Part shown: positions 58,755 through 64,000 of the stretch, piece after piece
How positions within the stretch are numbered: the stretch's first letter is position 1
How the letters are laid out: each line of letters opens with the position of its first letter
Origin: Ambrosia x helenae
Lineage: Eukaryota > Streptophyta > Magnoliopsida > Asterales > Asteraceae
DNA: 64,000 nt
NCBI GenBank assembly: GCA_030844895.1
Contig: JAUTDX010001415.1
Location: 1-64,000, forward strand
Direction: 5' to 3'
Position numbers and translations under genes: made by a program
The notes under the pieces: model-generated
What the model saw: the letters and a program-made list of their open reading frames with translations, nothing else
What the model was told of the DNA's origin: nothing
Databases searched by the model: none

Positions 58755-58893
58755 GGTCTCAATAATGCCGAAAGGAGAAGATGCGAGCATTAGCAAGAAG
58801 AACAAGTCGACCAGGGGAAGTTGCGCAACAATTCAACAAAGGTTTCTAATCGCATAGCGACCATTATTGCACAGATTAAGCGTCATCAATCAG
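58755..58893 (+). pseudogene. Exon-like fragment in Helitron 3 (ATIIAQIKRHQS)
   Basis: After a TTTGAG junction the frame encodes LNNAERRRCEH, a TAG stop, then QEEQVDQGKLRNNSTKVSNR and IATIIAQIKRHQS, ending in the donor CAG|GTAAAC. It is charged and probably helical. It is likely a captured exon from the same unknown gene as 58487-58529. Confidence 0.4.
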
Positions 58894-59479
58894 GTAAACA
58901 CAGAATTTGAAGTTTCATGCATATAAATTTGAGAAATTTATTATTAGGTCAAAACCTTTTTTTATTTTATGATGATGGTAATTGTTGATGCTTATTGGAG
59001 TATTTAGAGACACATAAACATACATAGATACATATATAAATCATAGGCTATTATTTGAGATTTATTTTTAGCCTATAATTGTGACTCTATTTGGTATCAT
59101 CTAAAATTTCATAATTTCTGTAAATTCATATTAGCTGTTAATCCTCCTGTGTTCATGAGCTCTGAAATTTTGTGATGTATATTATATGTTGGTGACGAGA
59201 ATATTAGAACACTTGTGTTTAAGAAGGGATTTTCCTAGCTTTCTTTGTCGCTTTTTTGTTTGGAATCTGTTTTAGCCCCCTACTGATGAGGTTTCGTTTA
59301 ATGACAAATATATGAATCTTGATTCCAAGAAGACCAAGAAATTTTGGACGTGAAGGATTGATAATAATTTGAAAGAAAAATGTAGCGATGCTTTGCGAAA
59401 TAAATTACGTGACATCAGCCACACTACATGCTCTAGCCAAACATAGGTACCCACGGCAACGCACAGGCATTCTCACTAG

Positions 59480-59510
59480 TATTTCTAAATTACTAAAACC
59501 AGACACATCG
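59480..59510 (+). repeat. Terminal 31 bp of the right gypsy LTR, beyond Helitron 3
   Basis: TATTTCTAAATTACTAAAA followed by CACATCG corresponds to the last bases of the left LTR at 46759-46789, with the final A changed to G. Confidence 0.75.
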
Positions 59511-62500
59511 GGGGGAGGATTATGGAACTACACCCCATTTTCATTTAAAACCGCTATGTTGACTACGACGCCACGTGTCACAATTTGTTCAAGTGGTGGC
59601 TTTAAAATTAAATCCCACTACACAGGGTGACAGGGTGTTAACTGTATTCCATGGAAATTATGAAGCGTAATCAAAATAAGAAAAGTTATTCTAGATTTAA
59701 TCATGCCATAAAATAAAAAAGTTTTGATTAACTAGAAAGCTTTTATAGATTTCGTAATTGGTTACTCTACTCTCAACTATGTAATTACGATACTATTGTA
59801 GAATTATTTCAGTGTACTGTGATTACTATTTTTACCCATCAATGTATTAATAATTGTTCATTTTAATCTTCAAGGTATGGTACATACTAAAACCGTTGTA
59901 ATATTACTTCATTTTAACCACATGCAAAAACATAATTACGATATAACACCCAAATGAATCTATAAAAAAATTATTGACCATATTGTTGTGAAAGTTATTT
60001 TTCAAAAACTTCATTGCTGAAATAAGATCTTCATGGTATCAAATGTGGTTGCTGTTGCAACATGCATGACCAAAGCCAACTCAGGTCGTCTATAGACCAC
60101 TAGAGTACGTAATGTAATTCAATTTCAATTATTATATATCTTTACTAGTTCCTTGATACCATGAAGAACATAAAAAACTTCATTGCCTTTTATATTTTAA
60201 ATGTACCAGTCGAATTGTATCCTTTGTTGACCGACCATTATCCAAGCCATAACTTCATTTAAAGTAAAATTAGAAGGTATTGTCCTTCTAGCTTTGGATG
60301 AAATGACATCTTAAAGATACGTATTTCATTTTGAGAACAAATGTGATAACTTCATTCGTTAATTCCTCCCACCCACCATTCATATCTTTCATGTATAGCA
60401 TATTGCATATGTGTTATCAATATCTTGATTCCAATTTCATAATAAGTTCAGCATAAATAAGTAACGTATACAAATTCATAAATTTTCATATTCTCAGCTT
60501 ATATAAATGCAATGCGTCAAATTTTTCATGAATGTTCTCTAGACAAAGCATAGGCACTTCTGTTACATGTTTCCCCAAATATAAAAGCCAACTATAAGAT
60601 GGGAACTCTAACAAATGTCCCCAGCGTGGGATTAAAAAAAAAAAAACAAAAAAAAAAAAAAAAAAAAAAAAAAACCTATGTTGGTTCCTATGTAAAAAAA
60701 AAATGCAAATATTGGAACCATCTTTTTGCATTTCGTAAAATTGTTGTACTATTTTGGCGCAGTTTTATTTCTTTAGATTGACTAACCCACACACTCTTAA
60801 ATCTACACCTTTAATTTTATCTGGCACGAGACTTGGACCTTCACAACTTAGGATGAAGACATTTTTTTTAACTCCTTAGCGTCACTAGGACATGGTCCTG
60901 AATTTGCCAGGTAAAATATTTCCTATAGCATGAAGCTTCAACGGTATGCATGATCATTTTAAGGTAAATTAAATTATAACTCATAGATGCGCAGCTTGTT
61001 GCCCGGTCTACCTTCTATTGTGATGTAACTTTCGTATTTTGTTTTAATGAAAGCATTTTTATTACAAGCAAAAAAAAAAAAAAAAATAGATGCATCATCA
61101 TATGATGTAGATCGATGGATAAGCAGAACAATGAATACAAATTAACAATTAAATACTTATTTATTTCATAAAATATTATCTGTTTTAATCCATTTAGCTT
61201 GTCAAAACGCATGTCTAAAACTAAAATGTTGTACAAGTGACGGTAACATACACTACCACAATAAATATTCGATCACTTCATCATCATTATCCATATCACA
61301 AACCCATTAACATTTGCTCCTTTACCGAATAATCACGAAAATCATCCGTCAAAAGAGAAAATAATTTCTCTTCAATATCATCCACAATAATAATTAGTAG
61401 AGAGGCTTTATGCACTAAAATATTAATAAATTGAAATGTGGAGGGTTATATAAAAAAAGTGTGTAGTGTGGGGGTTTTATGGGGGGGGGGGGGGGGGTTA
61501 TAGTTTGGTGAGTTTTTTTTATAAAAAGAATGATTTTTTATGGTTTGATTGGGTGTTGAAGTTGATTTTTTGAATTTTTGATTTTTTTTTTGGAAAAACA
61601 AGGGGGCAGAACGTTATGTATATCACGGGGAAAAAAAGAGCCCATAGCGCCTCTGGGGGCGGTGTGCCCGGCGCGATGGGCCATTATAACGCCCAATACG
61701 GAAGTACTTATTTCTGTAGCAGCGACATTTACGATTTCATTTATTACAATTTGCGGAAACCTATTACAGTGCCTCGTATATATTTAAAGGTGTCTTACTT
61801 TCTTTCAGTGTTATACTCCGTTTTTAAACACATATCCAAATCATTTGTGAAACCTGATTGGTATCTAATGCTACAATTAAATAGAAAAAACAACCTTAAT
61901 TACAATATGCATAACAAATTCCTTAGGCAAAAACATAAAAACTTAGTGAGCAAACCTAAATGGTACTTCAATTAGTTCTACTTTACATCACTAATTACCG
62001 AAGAACATTACAAAAAGAAAGTTGCAAATCAACATGAGGAAATAGATAGAAGGGACGTTGTTTGTCGTCATTCTTTCTAACTTTTTATTATTAATAAAAT
62101 CCAAACCTTTTCATTTAATCTCCTTTACGTGTATAATGTCTTTTGACTTTGATCGAGTGATAGCAACGTATTGGACAAGACTTTATTTTTTTTAAGTTGT
62201 GAGTTTTAACCAGTTCTTTAAATATGTAATGCAAAACATGATAAAGATTAATACCTGATAAGTTTATCTGTCCAACAACTGATGCTGAGATGGAAAACAC
62301 CAAGATCTTGTTCGAGTTTCTCTTTAGAGTGTACAATTTCTAATGTGTTTTAAAGAGAGGAGAGGAATGATGAATTCAGAGATGAGGAATTCGTATTTGG
62401 TGTGTTGTTATCATTAGCCTCGTATAGTAATCTCTATGTTATATTTATGTACACCCAGAGAAAACCCTAACTAAAGTTAGTAATGGTATATACGTCCATC

Positions 62501-62549
62501 AAGCATTAACCAAATATTACATAGGTTTAATTAGGTCAATGATCAAATA
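59511..62549. other. Intergenic sequence, no gene recognised
   Basis: AT-rich DNA with homopolymer runs (A at about 60630-60673, G at about 61481-61498). Around 61440-61710 a composite of TTATA and GGGCGGTGTGCCCGGCGC phrases suggests a MITE fragment, but no ends were placed. Small open frames here have no recognisable motifs. Confidence 0.45.
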
Positions 62550-63197
62550 TCTATACATATAATAAACTAAAGCCATTTTAATGACATGACACTCAAAGAG
62601 GCATTCTTCTTCTTGAGTGTGTCATGTGTCATCCCATGTGACATTGAGATATTTTAGGAATTTTTTTTTTAAAAAATTGGATTTTTTTCTCTTATGTTTA
62701 CTCCCATAATTTTTAAACGTTAATATCTTTTATATACGAGATTTTTTAAAGAAAAAAATTACATCAAATTAACGAGCGTTTTATTATCTTTCCAACGAGT
62801 ACCATAGTGCTATATAAAAAACGGAGAAAAAAAAACAACTATTTTTTGTGAGGTTTTGTTCATACAGGAAAAAAACACAAAGTGTTCAGGTAAATCATTA
62901 ATCATATATAGGTAAGTCACTAATTATGTTCAAATAAGTAAATATGAATTCTATTTTCAACATGCGTTAGCATTGGAGTATTATACATTGTTTTATGTTA
63001 GATATTAATATTAGAGTTATACATTGTTTAAGGTTAGACGTTAACAGTGGAGATACATTTTTAATTGCTTTACGTTAGGTGCTACCCCGAAGCTTTTCTT
63101 ACATGTAACTACAAAACAAATCATTCTATTTCATATGTAAAATTAATATGTCATATTAGATTTCTCAACCCCGGGACGTTCCCGGGGTATATTCTAG
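62550..63197 (+). mobile_element. Helitron 4 (648 bp, non-autonomous)
   Basis: The 5' end is TCTATACATATAATAAAC after A. The 3' end is a perfect 7 bp GC stem (CCCCGGG, loop ACGTT, CCCGGGG; 63169-63187), then TATATTCTAG followed by T. No coding is present. Confidence 0.9.
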
Positions 63198-63227
63198 TAA
63201 TTATATAAATGATATCGAGGAACACAA

Positions 63228-63273
63228 TTATATATAGTATATATATATATATTATATTATATATATATATATA
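63228..63273. repeat. AT dinucleotide repeat
   Basis: An imperfect AT/TATA run lies just left of the palindromes. Confidence 0.85.
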
Positions 63274-63274
63274 G

Positions 63275-63360
63275 GGTAAGGTTTATAGAGTAACCTCAAA
63301 TATTTGAGAAAACTCTATAAACCTTACCACAACCATTGATCAAGCATGATCAATGGTTGT
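63275..63360. repeat. Two abutting palindromes
   Basis: The first (63275-63328) pairs GGTAAGGTTTATAGAGT with ACTCTATAAACCTTACC, with a nested CTCAAATATTTGAG centre. The second (63329-63360) pairs ACAACCATTGATCA with TGATCAATGGTTGT across a 4 base loop. Confidence 0.93.
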
Positions 63361-63489
63361 CATTGAATGACACATTTTCTTATTAAAATAAGCTCCATAA
63401 AGTTACTTTATAGTACAATAAGGGTAGTAATGGTATTTGGAGATGCATTGGATATTGTTCTTTGCATAAATGTCTTGTCAACTATATTT

Positions 63490-63738
63490 TTCAAAATCAA
63501 ATACCACACTCTCTCTCTTGTTCATCTTCTCTCTCTCTCTCTCTCTAATACGTTCTCTCTTATTCATCTTCTGAATATTGTTCTCTCTCTCTCAAGATCA
63601 TTATCTCTCTCCACTTTCTACTCATATCCATCCTCTCCTTCCCATCAATTCAAACCCAATCCTATTCTCTATCCTCTCTTTCCCATCAATTTCAAACCCA
63701 AATCATAGATCAAATAGAAATTCCAGATCTTCGATGGT
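63490..63738 (+). promoter_or_regulatory. CT-rich 5'UTR-like leader
   Basis: Repeated CTCTCT tracts and CCCAATCC/ATCAATTC phrases lead into the ATG at 63739. Such CT-rich leaders are common in plant first exons. No TATA box is convincing. Confidence 0.45.
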
Positions 63739-63812
63739 ATGGGTTTAAAACACAGATCAGAGATTGATGGTGGTGGTTCCGTAATGAAACCCGATGATCT
63801 TTCTTCTGAAAG
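63739..63812 (+). CDS. Probable first coding exon of a gene running off the window
   Basis: ATG at 63739 opens MGLKHRSEIDGGGSVMKPDD and continues LSSE to a donor AAAG|GTATGG at 63812/63813. A long T-rich, intron-like sequence follows to the window end. The upstream ATG at 63734 gives only four codons. The short peptide matches no family I recognise. The call rests on exon, donor and leader layout. Confidence 0.4.
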
Positions 63813-64000
63813 GTATGGTATCATTGTTTGTTTCTCCTATTATGTTTCATTTTTTCTATGAAATCACAAAAATAAACGATTATAAATCTATCCGATTTGG
63901 GGAGTTTTGTTTTGGGTTTTGTTAACAGTGTTTTTATTCATAAAAAGTAGTTTGCTTTTATGTATATGATGATCATGGAGTTTAATTTATAGTTGTTATA

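Larger units (their letters stand above)
51413..59479 (+). mobile_element. Helitron 3 (8.1 kb, plus orientation) with captured exons and nested elements
   Basis: The 5' end is TCTTCTTATTAAGGAGTGATGG after A. The first 200 bases match the 5' end of Helitron 2. The 3' end is a weak GC-rich inverted region (CCCACGGCAACGCACAGG), then CATTCTCACTAG, followed by T, aligning with Helitron 2. It lies inside the right gypsy LTR: the LTR sequence TTTCTAAATTA resumes after it. It carries a GSA aminomutase exon fragment, other exon-like bits, a solo LTR, a TRIM and MITEs. No replicase is seen. Confidence 0.85.
43843..59510 (+). mobile_element. Ty3/gypsy-type element without gag-pol, heavily nested
   Basis: Two related LTRs of about 2.3 kb after removal of insertions flank a 2.35 kb non-coding interior with a primer-binding-like site (46792-46813) and a polypurine tract (49120-49135). 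LTR ends are (T)GATGTGT and CACATCA, and flanks are G-runs (GGGGG at 43838-43842 and 59511-59515), compatible with a 5 bp TSD. The lack of coding makes it non-autonomous (LARD-like). A 672 bp TIR element lies in the left LTR and Helitron 3 in the right LTR. Assignment to Ty3/gypsy rests on the LTR and polypurine style, so it is inference. Confidence 0.8.

Noticed and set aside
61578..61975. Open frames with Cys and Tyr-rich content
   Set aside because: They overlap a MITE-like GC patch and AT-rich DNA, with no motif and no splice or promoter context.
62115..62336. Minus-strand frame (VFSISASVVGQINLSG)
   Set aside because: An exon-like segment with a possible donor was noted, but no family match, start or neighbouring exon could be supported.

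Overview
This window looks like intergenic DNA from a large, repeat-rich eudicot plant genome, AT-rich and intron-bearing. The retroelement families recall composites (Asteraceae), but that is an impression, not a proof. About three quarters of the window is transposable elements, many with both ends and target-site duplications (TSDs) visible. One intact host gene is clear: an intronless LEA_2/NDR1-HIN1-like membrane protein gene at 21974-22552. A probable first exon of another host gene starts at 63739 and runs off the right edge.

Left block (1-17896) is a three-level nest. The outermost element is a Ty3/gypsy element entering from the left edge and ending in a 1.6 kb LTR (16292-17896). Into it inserted a full-length minus-strand Ty1/copia element (559-15879; two 327 bp LTRs, TSD GTGAC). 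Into the copia, between gag and protease, inserted a CACTA DNA transposon (8940-13826; TSD GTA). Between pol and its 3' LTR the copia carries an accessory gene preceded by what looks like a plant promoter, an untranslated exon and an intron.

Middle block (17897-42433): a 5'-truncated LINE with a 17 bp TSD; the LEA_2 gene; a Mutator-like element with 10 bp TSD; then an 8.2 kb Helitron (24124-32309, minus strand). That Helitron holds a B3-domain gene fragment, about 0.9 kb tandem repeats, an unrecognised acidic-tailed reading frame and a promoter followed by a roughly 142 bp tandem array. Next come LINE remains, small MITEs and a second Helitron (37519-42433, minus) carrying the C-terminal exons of a CELLULOSE SYNTHASE INTERACTIVE (CSI)-like ARM/C2 gene, broken by nonsense changes.

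Right block (43843-59510) is a second Ty3/gypsy element without gag-pol. Its left LTR holds a 672 bp TIR element. Its right LTR was split by a third Helitron (51413-59479) of the same family as the second one. That Helitron carries a glutamate-1-semialdehyde aminomutase exon fragment, a solo LTR (TSD TTGCT), a 1.56 kb TRIM-like element (TSD AATGA) and MITEs. The TRIM's interior is an array of about 15 short hairpins whose two arms vary together; this is the most unusual structure in the window. The right end holds a 648 bp Helitron (62550-63197), two abutting palindromes and the start of a possible gene.

No prokaryotic-type system, CRISPR array, tRNA or rRNA gene was seen. Gene content and function therefore come mainly from captured and nested sequences. 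All boundaries were read by eye; percentages are hand counts.
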